DNA of 11,189 bases from Baffinella frigidus (GCA_026770585.1 MU646418.1:598932-610120), one strand, 5' to 3'. Shown: positions 1 through 7,170, numbered from the stretch's first letter. Numbers and translations: made by a program. The notes: generated by a model from the sequence alone, not told the origin.

Positions 1-118
1 CATACATACATGCATAGATACATAGATACATAGATACATAGATACATAGATACATAAATACATAGATACATAGATACATACATGCATGGATGCATACATA
101 CATGCATGCATAAATACG
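1..118. repeat. CATA/GATA tetranucleotide microsatellite
   Basis: Starts at the window edge with CATA units. It becomes an 8-base GATACATA higher-order repeat, then degrades into CATGCATG-type palindromic units. Confidence 0.92.
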
Positions 119-121
119 GGT

Positions 122-647
122 GAACCAATGAAACAACGGGGGAAACTCGACGTGTTTGCACGCAAGGTGTCAGCTTGATCCTGATGCCTTGATTTTGTGG
201 AGCAGACACTTCTCATCTGAGCTAAACCCTAAACCTCAACGTGGCATTGTTTAATCATTCCAGCCATCCAGCCACCTTCCCTGCATCCCGCTCTATTACA
301 ATTGGCATTTATCCTGCAAATCCCCCTGCGGTTAACAGGGGGATATAGGGGGATATGCACGGAGAAGAACCCAGGATGGTGCCGGGCGTGATGCTGGGAG
401 TCACTAAATCCTAAACGTCCTAAATCGCACATGTGAAGACCGGCTGCGGAATGGACTCCACGCCTCTGCAAGACAGCTTAGTCCCAGCGGGACCCCTCAA
501 GTCTGGTGCCTTGCGTAAGCGTTTGTGATAGGAGCGGCTCAGGAGACAATCCCCACTCGGGTGGGGTTTGCGACGAGCAGCGGACGCCGTTGACACGCAC
601 CGCCGGCAAGGTAGATTAAAAGGCAACCGAAAAAAACGCATTCAAAG
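122..647. other. No gene supported
   Basis: Apart from words such as CTAAACCCTAAACC (223-236) and TCCTAAACGTCCTAAATCG (409-427), which resemble telomere-like vocabulary, and CCCCCTGCGGTTAACAGGGGG-like self-complementarity near 322-343, nothing recognisable is present. Open frames here lack splice signals and coding style. Confidence 0.5.
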
Positions 648-745
648 CCCATGACGGCCCGGACGCGGTGCAACTGCAGTGATGATGTGGATTCGGGTCT
701 CGTGGTTATCTACGGATTCGGGTCTGGTGGTTGTCAACAAAGAAG
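648..745 (+). repeat. Family-4 repeat, copy 1
   Basis: Homologous to the reverse complement of 7383-7463. The GATTCGGGTCTSGTGGTT unit is duplicated here (about 690-707 and 716-733). As in the other copy, the sequence runs from GGTTGTCAA into a CT microsatellite, so the microsatellite appears to be part of the element. Confidence 0.72.
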
Positions 746-860
746 TCTCTCTCTCTCTCTTGACACGCACCTGGGACACCTGGGGACGGTGTCACACACT
801 CTCTCTCACTCACACTCTCTGTCTCTCTCACTCTCTCACACACACTCTCTGCCCGTGTTT
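744..860. repeat. CT/CA microsatellite
   Basis: (CT)n with CACA interruptions on the plus strand in two blocks (744-761 and 796-850). They flank a short sequence containing GACACCTGGGGACGGTGTC. It continues from the family-4 repeat at 648-745. Confidence 0.85.
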
Positions 861-872
861 CTGGGCACGCAC

Positions 873-1068
873 CCGGGTCATCGTCCTGGCCCGCGTTGGT
901 GAGGAGGTCGAAGGCCTGGAGGCGCGAGATGACGGTGCGCGCTGCCTTGCACACCACGCTGAGCGCCACCGCAGTCTTGGACAGTCGGCGGAGCTGGTCG
1001 CCTTGCTTGCCGCTCTGCTGCCCCCCCCCCGCCTGCCGCTGCCGCCGCTCGCTCCCGACCCACGCTAC
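873..1068 (-). CDS. Exon M, coding exon (65 codons plus 1 base)
   Basis: The acceptor ccttcgcattccgcag|GTA has a good pyrimidine tract. The frame opens VAWVGSERRQRQAGGGQQSG, passes through a 10-base G run, and continues KQGDQLRRLSKTAVALSVVC, KAARTVISRLQAFDLLTNAG and then QDDDP. The middle 40 residues are a basic amphipathic helix. The best donor, CCCGG|gtgcgt, leaves one base over (phase 1), unlike the other exons. Otherwise the frame stays open through a GA/GT repeat to a stop at about 706. This is the last exon seen, and its partner should lie beyond the left edge or is unrecognised. Confidence 0.56.
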
Positions 1069-1481
1069 CTGCGGAATGCGAAGGGCCTTATAGCGTAGGG
1101 TGCAGAGATCAGTGTGTAAAGCTGAGGGTGTAGAGAGTGTGGTATAGAGAGTGTGCTACCCGCCATAGTGGCCGATCAGTAAATTGCCATGGTGGCATCC
1201 ATCGATAAGCACATCAAAGCTCCAACCACGGACACCCAAGATCGCAAACCGACAACAAAACGAAACCTACTTGAGCGTAGGCTTTAGGGTACAGGGATGA
1301 GTATGTGTTATGGTGTAGGGAATAGTGTTCAGGGTGGAGGGTCTGGGAATTGGTGAGGGTGCACAGCTAAACGGTAAATGGCAACTGATATTTACTTCAC
1401 CTGATATTTACTGTTGTTTTGTGTAAAAAATACACAGCAGGTGAACGGCACTGAACGGCAGGTAATCGGCAGCGCACTCAC
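1069..1481 (-). other. Intron L-M (413 bp)
   Basis: Donor gtgagt, acceptor cttcgcattccgcag. Plus-strand reading shows repeated TAGGG-like words (1266-1372) and a duplicated CTGATATTTACT (about 1385 and 1401). No other feature was seen. Confidence 0.55.
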
Positions 1482-1652
1482 CGCGCCGTCGAGGCAGCGG
1501 TTGGTCTCGTTCAAGCTCCAGCGGATCTGCTCCACCGCCGCCACGAACGTGGCGATGAACGCCCCCACGTCTCCCCCCGCTCCCCCCCCTCCCCCATCGC
1601 CGCCCGCCGTCTTGGCGAAGGCACCAAGCACGGCGTCTTCGGCGTCTTGCGC
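1482..1652 (-). CDS. Exon L, internal coding exon (57 codons) with Gly-rich linker
   Basis: Acceptor cgacttgagcag|GCG; donor GGCGCG|gtgagt, the best consensus donor in the window. The 171 bases are phase 0 at both ends. Residues 1-16 form a helix (AQDAEDAVLGAFAKTA), residues 17-28 are almost all Gly/Ala/Asp, and residues 29-57 form a second helix (DVGAFIATFVAAVEQIRWSL, then NETNRCLDGA). The DVGAFIAT segment repeats DVGAVIAT of exon F. The Gly-rich part comes from G-run codons (C runs on the plus strand, about 1565-1602) that are prone to length change. Confidence 0.66.
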
Positions 1653-1805
1653 CTGCTCAAGTCGTGCGTCAACGCGTCCGGGTCACGATACCATATGTAT
1701 GCCATTCACACGCCATATATGTCTCCCGTCCAGAGGCGGGCCCTTCCAGAGACGGTGCTCACAGGGTGGACACTTTGCGCTTCCCACGCCAGGGCCCAAC
1801 GTGAT

Positions 1806-1935
1806 TCTGGGTATTCTACCCCGTGTAGAATGACCAGAATGAGTGCACACAGTCTGTGTCATCTATATCTCCATATAGTGGACGTGACTTGTGTACACTC
1901 ATTCCGGTCATTCTACACGGGGTGGAATACCCAGA
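1806..1935 (+). repeat. Family-1 hairpin (MITE-like) element, complete copy
   Basis: Arms 1806-1850 and 1891-1935 are 45-base inverted repeats with three mismatches, beginning TCTGGGTATTC. The 40-base loop contains a CTATATCTCCATATAG stem. A truncated, reverse-oriented copy sits at 4335-4424. It has no coding capacity, so it would need a transposase from elsewhere. Confidence 0.88.
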
Positions 1936-2107
1936 TTGACATTCCAACAACGACTTGTTGATCGATGGTACAAATGAGTGTGCGCGCCACAGCGATTGGG
2001 ACAAATCAGCGCCAAAAACGATTCCAGGATAGAACCTCTGGTACACACCCGGTGACTAGATGGCTCAATCTACTTAATTGAAATTTCAATGTGTGTCCTG
2101 GCGTAGG
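1936..2107 (+). repeat. Family-2 dispersed repeat, copy 1
   Basis: Direct homologue of 8103-8273 (shared blocks are described there). It abuts the right end of the family-1 hairpin at 1935, so the two elements are adjacent or nested. Confidence 0.75.
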
Positions 2108-2147
2108 GGGGGGTCTCTCGTTGGGCTTTTTGGGCTTTGGTGTTTTG

Positions 2148-2222
2148 GATGTGGGGCATCCGGTATAGGGTATAGGGTTTAGGGCTTGAGGTTTGGGGTC
2201 GAGGATTAAGGGTGCAGGGTTC
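2148..2222 (+). repeat. Degenerate telomere-like TTTAGGG tract
   Basis: Irregular units such as TATAGGG, TTTAGGG, TTGAGG, TTTGGGG and TTAAGGG follow one another. Similar tracts occur at about 1266-1372, 2835-2870, 5409-5470, 5780-5812 and 6958-7055. Confidence 0.6.
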
Positions 2223-2566
2223 ATCGCTGGGTAGGCACCAACCGATATCGACTGGTTGCGCCAGGATAATCCGCGTGGACATATGGAGTAGGTCACGCCA
2301 CGGGGCAAAACAGCTGATTCAACCTCGCGACGGTACGATTTCTAGTACAAACGAGTGTGTTCCCCGCACGAAGTGGGCATGGACCGTTGCGAGTTGGCAA
2401 CGTTTGGAGTTGAACCGTAGTGCTGCAGGTCCTGTATTTCAAAGGACTTGGCGATGCTACCAGCCGATCTGGACCAGACCGCGATGATTTGAGCCGCAAA
2501 GATGGCGAGGTGGCCGTCGTAGCCGTTTCCCACATCCGCTATCGAGCGACCCCGGGGTTCGTTTGG

Positions 2567-2601
2567 AAGCCAGGTCCGGATTTTGGACCTGGCTTTTTTA
2601 T
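2567..2601. repeat. Perfect 11-bp stem-loop followed by T-rich run
   Basis: AAGCCAGGTCC, a 7-base loop, then GGACCTGGCTT and a run of T. It looks like a rho-independent terminator, but in an intron of a nuclear gene this resemblance is probably coincidental. It may be part of an inverted-repeat element. Confidence 0.65.
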
Positions 2602-2671
2602 TTTAAAAGTCAATTGCCCTCAGGATTCAGGTGAAAGCTTGTAAAACCATTCAAAATTGAATGACGTGTGG

Positions 2672-2716
2672 TTAATATATATATATATATACTCGCGCGG
2701 TTGATATATATATACC
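2672..2716. repeat. AT microsatellite, two blocks
   Basis: Two (TA)n blocks of about 18 and 12 bases, separated by CTCGCGCGGTTG. Intronic. Confidence 0.9.
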
Positions 2717-2887
2717 CACCTCTGTGCAAGGCTATTTGGGCTCACCAAGTTGGCAAGCCTGGGCACTTTCCCGCTCCGAAGTTGACGGGTTTGTATCGCG
2801 AACCCAGCGTGTCAAATTGAGAATAGTCGGCCGACCCGGGTTGGAGGGGTGGGGTTTGGGGTTGTCGGCGGGCGGGGCTGCTGTCAC

Positions 2888-2986
2888 CTGCTGGGCGGAG
2901 GGGGCGGGAGCGTCGGGGCCACGGGAGTCGATGCTTTTGAAGACTTGCTCGAGGAGGGACGTTTCGCCCTCCACCGGCACCGCCAC
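2888..2986 (-). CDS. Exon K, internal coding exon (33 codons)
   Basis: Acceptor ggtggcacag|GTG, donor CAGCAG|gtgaca, 99 bases, phase 0 at both ends. The peptide runs VAVPVEGETSLLEQVFKSID and then SRGPDAPAPSAQQ: a short helix followed by a Pro/Ala-rich linker, the only obvious linker in the gene. The intron after it begins with an AACCCCAAACCCCACCCC-like tract. No family is recognised. Confidence 0.63.
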
Positions 2987-3412
2987 CTGTGCCACCCCCA
3001 TCCATCTCCAACCATCATTTCACGCATACCGCCATTCCCAACTACTCATACTCCCTCGTTTGCTTATCCTCCTGTCCTCGTACCAACTACTCGAAACTCT
3101 TAGCCCGCGCCGTACATCTTAACCCCAAATCACCTCAAACACTTGTAAAAGCAGTTTCATTATTTCAGGATTGTAAACTGGCTCACCGACGCTATTCGTA
3201 AGTGGCCATCCACTCCTTTATTTTAGGATAAGGTCATTTGGAGTCACCAAAATGTCGTGTCTGTGACGCCATTGTGCTTTGGGTAGAAGAAACGGAGGGC
3301 GGTTTATTGAAGGGTTGTGTGCAGGTGGATACTTTGAGGGAGAGGGAGTAGGTGGATGGTTTGATGGAGAGGGAGTAGGTGGATGATTTGAGGAAGAGGG
3401 AGAGGGAGGGAC
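2987..3412 (-). other. Intron J-K (426 bp)
   Basis: Donor gtccct, acceptor ggtggcacag. Apart from the 27-bp minisatellite, it contains only a duplicated CAACTACTC word (about 3039 and 3084) and no recognised coding or RNA feature. Confidence 0.5.
3324..3404 (+). repeat. 27-bp minisatellite, three copies
   Basis: Three adjacent units on the pattern GGTGGATRNTTTGAKGGAGA, each 27 bases with few differences, at 3324, 3351 and 3378. They begin just inside the exon J donor on the minus strand. Confidence 0.85.
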
Positions 3413-3532
3413 CTTGACTGCAGCGATCTTGGAGAGAGCACGCACGAAGTTGAGGAGCATGTCTACGAACCCCAGCACTCGCGTCACGTGCTTGAAAGCC
3501 TCGTCGAGCACCGCGTCCGCCGTGGCTGCCAC
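3413..3532 (-). CDS. Exon J, internal coding exon (40 codons)
   Basis: The acceptor catggttggcag|GTG resembles that of exon D (ggttggttggcag), and the donor is GTCAAG|gtccct. The 120 bases are phase 0 at both ends. The peptide runs VAATADAVLDEAFKHVTRVL and then GFVDMLLNFVRALSKIAAVK, two amphipathic helices with strong hydrophobic faces but no membrane-length hydrophobic run. An upstream in-frame acceptor (ctcgag|GGT, 3583) would add 16 residues. The downstream intron begins with a 27-bp minisatellite. The product family is not recognised. Confidence 0.65.
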
Positions 3533-3563
3533 CTGCCAACCATGCCCCGCAGGGATGTCGCTC

Positions 3564-3637
3564 ACGACGCGCATCACACCCTCGAGGGCGTATGTGTGGG
3601 TGTGAGAGGGTGTGCGAGAGGGTGTGATGCGCGTCGT
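3564..3637. repeat. Perfect 20-base inverted repeat near the exon J acceptor
   Basis: Arms 3564-3583 (ACGACGCGCATCACACCCTC) and 3618-3637 are exact reverse complements with a 34-base loop. It lies about 30 nt upstream of the predicted exon J acceptor on the minus strand. Folding would bring the upstream CT-rich region close to the splice site. Confidence 0.75.
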
Positions 3638-3761
3638 CAGCAAGGGTGCACTGCAACTCGGGTCGCTGCCATCACCACCACACCCGCCGTCGAGCACCAC
3701 GTCACTGCCATCACCACCACTCCCGCCGGCACTGCCGCTGGGAGCGAGAACAGAAAGAGGG

Positions 3762-3855
3762 AAATGGACAGAGAGAAGGAGGGAGAGAGAGAAGGAAGGA
3801 GGGGGGGGGAGAGGGAGGGGGGGGGAGAGAGAGGAGAGAGAGGGAAAGAGAGACA
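3762..3855. repeat. GA-rich low-complexity tract
   Basis: Irregular GA/GGA purine tract on the plus strand with long G runs. On the minus strand it is a polypyrimidine tract about 230-320 nt upstream of the exon J acceptor. Confidence 0.85.
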
Positions 3856-4334
3856 TTGCGCCAGCCACATTTCTCCACTCAATACCGCCGTCATCAACCC
3901 ACAATATATCCTGCCCTACTGATATCTTGCCATCGCCCACGTTTTCGTGACTCGGCACCTGGGTCACACTCCAAACTTCAAAATCAACTTGTTGGGCGAC
4001 AGGACAACGCTTCACACACACAGACAGGCGTTTAGGGGTCCGTATTCACCAAACAACAAACCGCCATGTGCTGCAACGGCTCGTGAACAACACGCACTTG
4101 CGTGACAGCGCGCCTTGTCAAGTGCCTGCAGCCACCTCAATCTGCCAACCCTCTTTCGTCACCACTCTCGACTTAATTGTAGTATTTCCAGGAACTAATC
4201 CATCCCGGTTTTGTTGGTTTAGTTGGCGTTTTGGTACGAAGAAGAGGTGTGCCGTCGACTGACTGGATGGCGTGACACGGAATTGTGGATGGGCCGGCAC
4301 ACCTGGCAGCGCGGTCTGGATTGGACAGGGGGGG

Positions 4335-4424
4335 GTCTAGGTATTCTACCCCGTGTGGGAAGACCGGAATGACTGCACACAAGTCACGTCCACTATAAGG
4401 AGATATAGATGACACAGACTGTGT
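4335..4424 (-). repeat. Family-1 hairpin element, truncated copy in reverse orientation
   Basis: The left arm, from GTATTCTACCCCGTGT through GACCGGAATGACTGCACAC, matches the arms of the 1806-1935 element. The 40-base loop (4381-4420) is the reverse complement of that element's loop with a single mismatch. The second arm is cut off after GTGT and replaced by ten Gs. Because the arms are symmetric, the inverted loop shows that this copy inserted in the opposite orientation. Confidence 0.85.
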
Positions 4425-4441
4425 GGGGGGGGGGTTCGCAC

Positions 4442-4495
4442 CTGGGCCGCCTCGGCCAGGAGGCGGTCAGCAGTCGGCGAGACCTGGTCGCCCAC
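4442..4495 (-). CDS. Exon I, 54-base micro-exon (18 codons)
   Basis: The acceptor ctctctcacctcggcag|GTG has an excellent pyrimidine tract supplied by the microsatellite. The donor is GCCCAG|gtgcga. It encodes VGDQVSPTADRLLAEAAQ, phase 0 at both ends. It is very small, but both splice signals are strong and the peptide continues the helical style of its neighbours. The intron immediately after the donor enters a 10-base C run and a truncated family-1 hairpin element within about 20 nt. Confidence 0.6.
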
Positions 4496-4505
4496 CTGCC
4501 GAGGT

Positions 4506-4514
4506 GAGAGAGAG

Positions 4515-4546
<32 letters not shown>

Positions 4547-4565
4547 ACAGAGAGACAGAGAGAGT

Positions 4566-4621
<56 letters not shown>

Positions 4622-4632
4622 GAGAGAGAGAC
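4506..4632. repeat. Compound GA/GT microsatellite upstream of exon I
   Basis: Alternating blocks of GA and GT dinucleotides on the plus strand. On the minus strand this is (CT)n/(CA)n, ending only about 10 nt before the acceptor cctcggcag of exon I, so it can serve as that exon's polypyrimidine tract. Confidence 0.88.
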
Positions 4633-4773
4633 CCCGCTTAGGGCTGCGCGGAGCCTCGCACCAGGAGCGAGGACCTCACATCATGATGCATAGACCAAGT
4701 CAGCCTTACTCAACATGAGCCTCGCAACCTGTGCTGCTCGACTGTTGGTTCACAACCTGTACCAGGTCCCACA
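4628..4773 (+). repeat. Family-3 dispersed repeat, copy 1
   Basis: Inverted copy of 9627-9772. Shared blocks are GAGACCCCGCTTAGGGCTGC, GGAGCCTCGC, GCATAGACCAAGTC, TTTACTCAACATGAGCCTCGC (TTACTCAACATGAGCCTCGC here) and GCTCGACTGTT. It is about 145 bp, moderately diverged, and sits in the H-I intron next to the GA/GT microsatellite. Confidence 0.8.
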
Positions 4774-4878
4774 CAAGCGCCGAGCCAGCCCCCACCTTGA
4801 GTGGTCGGACGGTTGCGCATGGATGGCATCGGACCGTGACCTGCTCCACGTCGCGGGCGAGTTGCGAGATGGGGTGAC

Positions 4879-5019
4879 CTGCTCCGCAACGCGAGAGAGT
4901 TGCGCGATGGGATCAGAGGCGCGGCGCATCAGCTCCATCATCTCGTCCTCGAAGATTTCCTGGAGCAGCGCGCTCAGCTCCTGCGCCATCTCCGACACGT
5001 CCAGGCTGCCCTTCAACAC
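4879..5019 (-). CDS. Exon H, internal coding exon (47 codons)
   Basis: A clear exon of 141 bases, phase 0 at both ends. The acceptor is tcggacggcag|GTG and the donor is GAGCAG|gtcacc. The peptide runs VLKGSLDVSEMAQELSALLQ, EIFEDEMMELMRRASDPIAQ and then LSRVAEQ. It has regular hydrophobic spacing (M/L/L/L/I/M/L/M) and acidic surface residues, which suits a long amphipathic or coiled-coil helix. No catalytic residues or named domain are recognised. It joins in frame with exon G upstream and exon I downstream. Confidence 0.68.
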
Positions 5020-5478
5020 CTGCCGTCCGACCCCCAACGCGGTCGGTCACTCCCCCCCTCCTCCTGAGGTCCACACTTCATGGCGCCATGGAGGTTCTCC
5101 CCAGTGAGTGTTGATGTCGAGGGTGCCCGTCCAGTCCTCTACCCTCCTCACTCCTCCGGACGCAGGAACTGCCCTCCTCTTCTCACTCACTCTTGCCAAC
5201 GCGTCCTCGGTAACTGAATCATGGCCTCGGTAAACCCTAGATCCGAGACGCTTGCTGTTTGGTTCTTGATTATTTTGGAACTGGACAGGCAATGGTGAGG
5301 ATACATGATCGCGCATCTACGCCAGGGGGCGCCAGTGCGCAGCCAGAGAGGGAGAGAGCCACGTACCATGCACCACCTGGGATGGGCTAGGCGCACCCAT
5401 GCGTTAGCCATTAGGGATCTGGGATTAGGGTCCACGGGGTTGAGGAGTCGGGTTTGGGGTGAACGGGTTTTCACTGAC
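5020..5478 (-). other. Intron G-H (459 bp)
   Basis: Runs from donor gtcagt to acceptor gacggcag. Its donor-proximal part (about 5409-5470) is a degenerate CCCTAA-like tract on the minus strand, reading CTAATCCCAGATCCCTAATGG. The rest has no recognised element or exon. Confidence 0.5.
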
Positions 5479-5622
5479 CTGAGACCGCTGGTACTCGGCC
5501 CATTCCTTGACGCGCGTCTCGACGAGACGCTCTTCCCCCTTGGACACCGAACCGAACGCGGCGAGGCCTGCCAGCCCTTCGAACCGCGCCTCGGTCTGCG
5601 ACTCTGCCTCCCCCTGCACCGC
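5479..5622 (-). CDS. Exon G, internal coding exon (48 codons)
   Basis: The donor is CAG|gtcagt, strong and phase 0. The chosen acceptor is gtgcggcag|GCG. The peptide runs AVQGEAESQTEARFEGLAGL, AAFGSVSKGEERLVETRVKE and then WAEYQRSQ, acidic and helical. Earlier in-frame acceptors (before CATGAC near 5667 or after CTGAAG) would add 8 to 15 residues. A short palindrome inside the exon (GCGTCTCGACGAGACGC) is within coding sequence. No family is recognised. The next intron starts with CCCTAA-like repeats. Confidence 0.58.
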
Positions 5623-5683
5623 CTGCCGCACCGTCCCGCCGCCCTTCAGATGCCGGTCATGCTCACCCGACACCGCGTGTCAA

Positions 5684-5732
5684 TAATCAAAAATCAAAAA
5701 TCAAAAATCAAAAATCAAAAATCAAAAATCAA
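5684..5732 (+). repeat. AAAAATC heptamer microsatellite
   Basis: About seven consecutive (AAAAATC) units with flanking partial units. It lies within predicted intron F-G. On the minus strand it reads GATTTTT. Confidence 0.9.
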
Positions 5733-5820
5733 CAATATCTTTCTCTGGCGCGCGCACTCGCTCTCTCCGCCTCGAGCCTTGGGGGTCTAGGGTTGAGGGT
5801 TGGGGCGTGGGGGAGAGAAC

Positions 5821-5982
5821 CCAAAGGATGAAGTGGAGGGGGCGCGAGGCGAGGTCGACACCCCGGGCCCCGAGCAGCGCCTCTTCCAGCACGGTGGCGA
5901 TGACGGCGCCCACGTCGGCGGAAGGGTCCCCGTGGAACAGCGCCAACGTCTCCCGCAGCTCAAACTGTACCTCCTTGGCTGC
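5821..5982 (-). CDS. Exon F, internal coding exon (about 54 codons)
   Basis: The frame reads AAKEVQFELRETLALFHGD, PSADVGAVIATVLEEALLGA and then RGVDLASRPLHFILW. The first 40 residues are clearly coding-like and helical, and DVGAVIAT recurs in exon L as DVGAFIAT. The chosen acceptor is gggggcag|GCA and the chosen donor is CTTTGG|gttctc, which gives 162 bases in phase 0. Both signals are weak. Alternative acceptors lie upstream (gtggagcag|GGG), and another donor (CCGGG|gtgtcg, phase 1) would remove the last 13 residues. The intron just after the chosen donor begins with a CCCTAA-like tract. Confidence 0.5.
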
Positions 5983-6539
5983 CTGCCCCCCTTCCCCCTG
6001 CTCCACCCTGATAGACACCAGCATCGTTCACCCCATGCCCCCCCCTGATCCGGATAGACACCAACATCGAGTGGCTTCACCGCACTGGGGTGGACTTGTG
6101 GGCAAATCCCCAATAACCCGCGAACGGGAAAGTTGACAGATGGGTACCTCTAAAAGAGGTGTTCAGTCGTTGTGTACCAGAAACATATCAAATGCCAGAC
6201 AGATGGACATGTCCTGCTAATTACAGGACATCCTACAGAGAAGTGTCTTACAAACTGCTCGAATTTCCGAAGCAGTCAAGACGTAAGTCAAGCTCATGAC
6301 CCTGTACACGGTTCTGCCGCGTCCAACTACGGAAGGGCGATGTGTCCGGCTACGATGGGATCGACTCAATCCCAAAGGTCCACAAGGTCCTTTCAACCGA
6401 ACCCTCCTACGGAAGGGGGCTAGTGGCCACTACGGCGGGATTGCATCACTCCTACAGGACCTCAAGGACAGGTCTTGTCCCAGATCGGCAGAGACATCAT
6501 CGCCCCACTCGCCGGGCTACGTGGGACAGGCATCATCGC

Positions 6540-6628
6540 CCTACTCGCTGGGCTACGCGAGGCAAGATTCCCTACATAGCTGGGGGAAATAACGCACCAG
6601 TTCGAGTCTGCCAGTACAGATTGAATCC
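6540..6628 (+). repeat. Family-5 dispersed repeat, copy 1
   Basis: Direct copy of 10859-10947. Shared blocks are ACTCGCTGG, GGGGGAAATMACGCACC, TTCGAGTCTG, AGTACA and GAATCCT, at identical spacing over 89 bases. The tandem unit just upstream (about 6495-6562) overlaps its left end. Confidence 0.75.
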
Positions 6629-6718
6629 TCTACAAGGAGTTTTTGAGTCCAGGTGCCCCGCGTAGCCCAGAGAGTGGCCAATTGGATGTGGAGTTGGACA
6701 AGAAGTGGCGCACCAAGG

Positions 6719-6784
6719 GTGCTTCACCGTGGTTCCAAGAGTGCTTGCCCATGGTACCAAGGATGCTTGCCCGTGGTAGGGTCG
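6719..6784 (+). repeat. 22-bp tandem repeat, three diverged copies
   Basis: Units built on GTGCTTSMCCRTGGTWCCAAG repeat three times. The last copy ends in GTGGTAGGG and leads into the palindrome at 6779. Noncoding, intronic. Confidence 0.6.
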
Positions 6785-6822
6785 CACGCGTGCGACCCGA
6801 CCCGTGCGAGTCCACCTCGCAC
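6779..6822. repeat. Palindrome plus adjacent hairpin
   Basis: GGGTCGCACGCGTGCGACCC at 6779-6798 is a perfect 20-base palindrome. It is followed by CGTGCGAG-TCCAC-CTCGCACG, another short stem. Both lie in predicted intron E-F. They could be a recombination footprint or an RNA/DNA structure; no function is assigned. Confidence 0.7.
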
Positions 6823-7111
6823 GTGGTGACCGTGCCAGTCACAAAGTTACCCCCCGCCGAGAACCTCCTCCTCCCTAAACCTCGTCACCCTTTACCCTTT
6901 GCCCTTTCCATCAGACTCTATCCTTGGCCATATAAGGTCCAGCTTTCTGGTTTTTGGTCTGGGTTCAGTGTGATGGGTTGAGGTTTTGAGGGGGGGGAGG
7001 GGTGAGGGTTAAGATTTTGGGGATGGGTTTCTTTAGGGGTTTTAGGGGGGGGGTGGGTGGACCAGATGTCTGCGATGCGACGGCGGGAGCAGTGGAGGTT
7101 GAGAAGGGTAC

Positions 7112-7170
7112 CTGCCACCGCCATTCTGAGCACCCCTTCCTCAATGCAGCTCCCTTTCTGAGTCGCGCCA
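7112..7170 (-). CDS. Exon E, probable short exon (2 bases plus 19 codons)
   Basis: The frame that completes exon D reads V-ARLRKGAALRKGCSEWRWQ and ends at TGGCAG|gtaccc, a phase-0 donor of the type seen elsewhere in this gene. The acceptor would be gtcgaag|TGG, giving a 59-base intron (7171-7229) made mostly of C runs. The peptide is short and basic, so coding evidence is weak on its own. The support is that the phase works from D through E to the phase-0 donor. It could instead be a continuation of exon D across a miscounted homopolymer. Confidence 0.35.

Larger units (their letters stand above)
1653..2887 (-). other. Intron K-L (1235 bp)
   Basis: Donor gtgaca, acceptor cgacttgagcag. It contains an AT microsatellite (2672-2716), an 11-bp-arm hairpin followed by T residues (2567-2601), a TTTAGGG-like tract (2148-2222), family-2 copy 1 (1936-2107) and the full family-1 hairpin (1806-1935). 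A minus-frame stretch near 2420-2530 reads helix-like (IFAAQIIAVWSRSAGSIAKS) but lacks GT donor and AG acceptor signals in phase. Confidence 0.48.
3533..4441 (-). other. Intron I-J (909 bp)
   Basis: Donor gtgcga and acceptor ggttggcag. It holds the truncated family-1 element, a long GA-rich tract (3762-3855; CT on the minus strand), a 39-bp tandem pair (about 3663-3740, CTGCCATCACCACCAC twice), and a perfect 20-base inverted repeat close to the acceptor (3564-3637). The minus frame through 3570-3735 is open and reads GGDGSD twice. It lacks a matching pair of splice sites and is not called. Confidence 0.5.
5983..7111 (-). other. Intron E-F (1129 bp), tandem and dispersed repeats
   Basis: Predicted intron from gtaccc (7111) to an acceptor near 5983. 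From the donor inward it holds a degenerate CCCTAA-like and C-run tract (6958-7055), hairpin palindromes (6779-6822), a 22-bp three-copy repeat (6719-6784), a family-5 repeat copy (6540-6628) and a 35-bp tandem pair (about 6495-6562). CTACGGAAGGG occurs twice (about 6328 and 6408). No exon was supported inside it. Confidence 0.45.

Noticed and set aside
1-118. CRISPR array or regulatory repeat
   Set aside because: Simple CATA/GATA microsatellite without spacers.
679-1098. Plus-strand 139-codon frame containing CT repeats
   Set aside because: It reads through a microsatellite and is antisense to exon M, which has better splice and coding evidence.
2148-2222. True telomere end
   Set aside because: The units are irregular and internal, with exons on both sides, so this is at most interstitial telomere-like sequence.
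2342-2533. Helix-like minus-strand peptide (IFAAQIIAVWSRSAGSIAKS) as an extra exon
   Set aside because: No in-phase AG acceptor upstream and no GT donor downstream; only a non-canonical GA donor could be proposed.
2567-2601. Rho-independent terminator
   Set aside because: The stem and T run fit the shape, but the context is an intron of a eukaryotic gene with no bacterial gene nearby.
3570-3735. Gly/Asp-rich exon with two GGDGSD units upstream of exon J
   Set aside because: The repetition comes from a 39-bp tandem repeat, and available splice sites do not keep the phase.
3218-4021. 267-codon minus-strand open frame
   Set aside because: Only the part at 3413-3532 looks coding with good splice sites. 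The rest translates microsatellite and minisatellite DNA (Pro/Ser/Leu runs).
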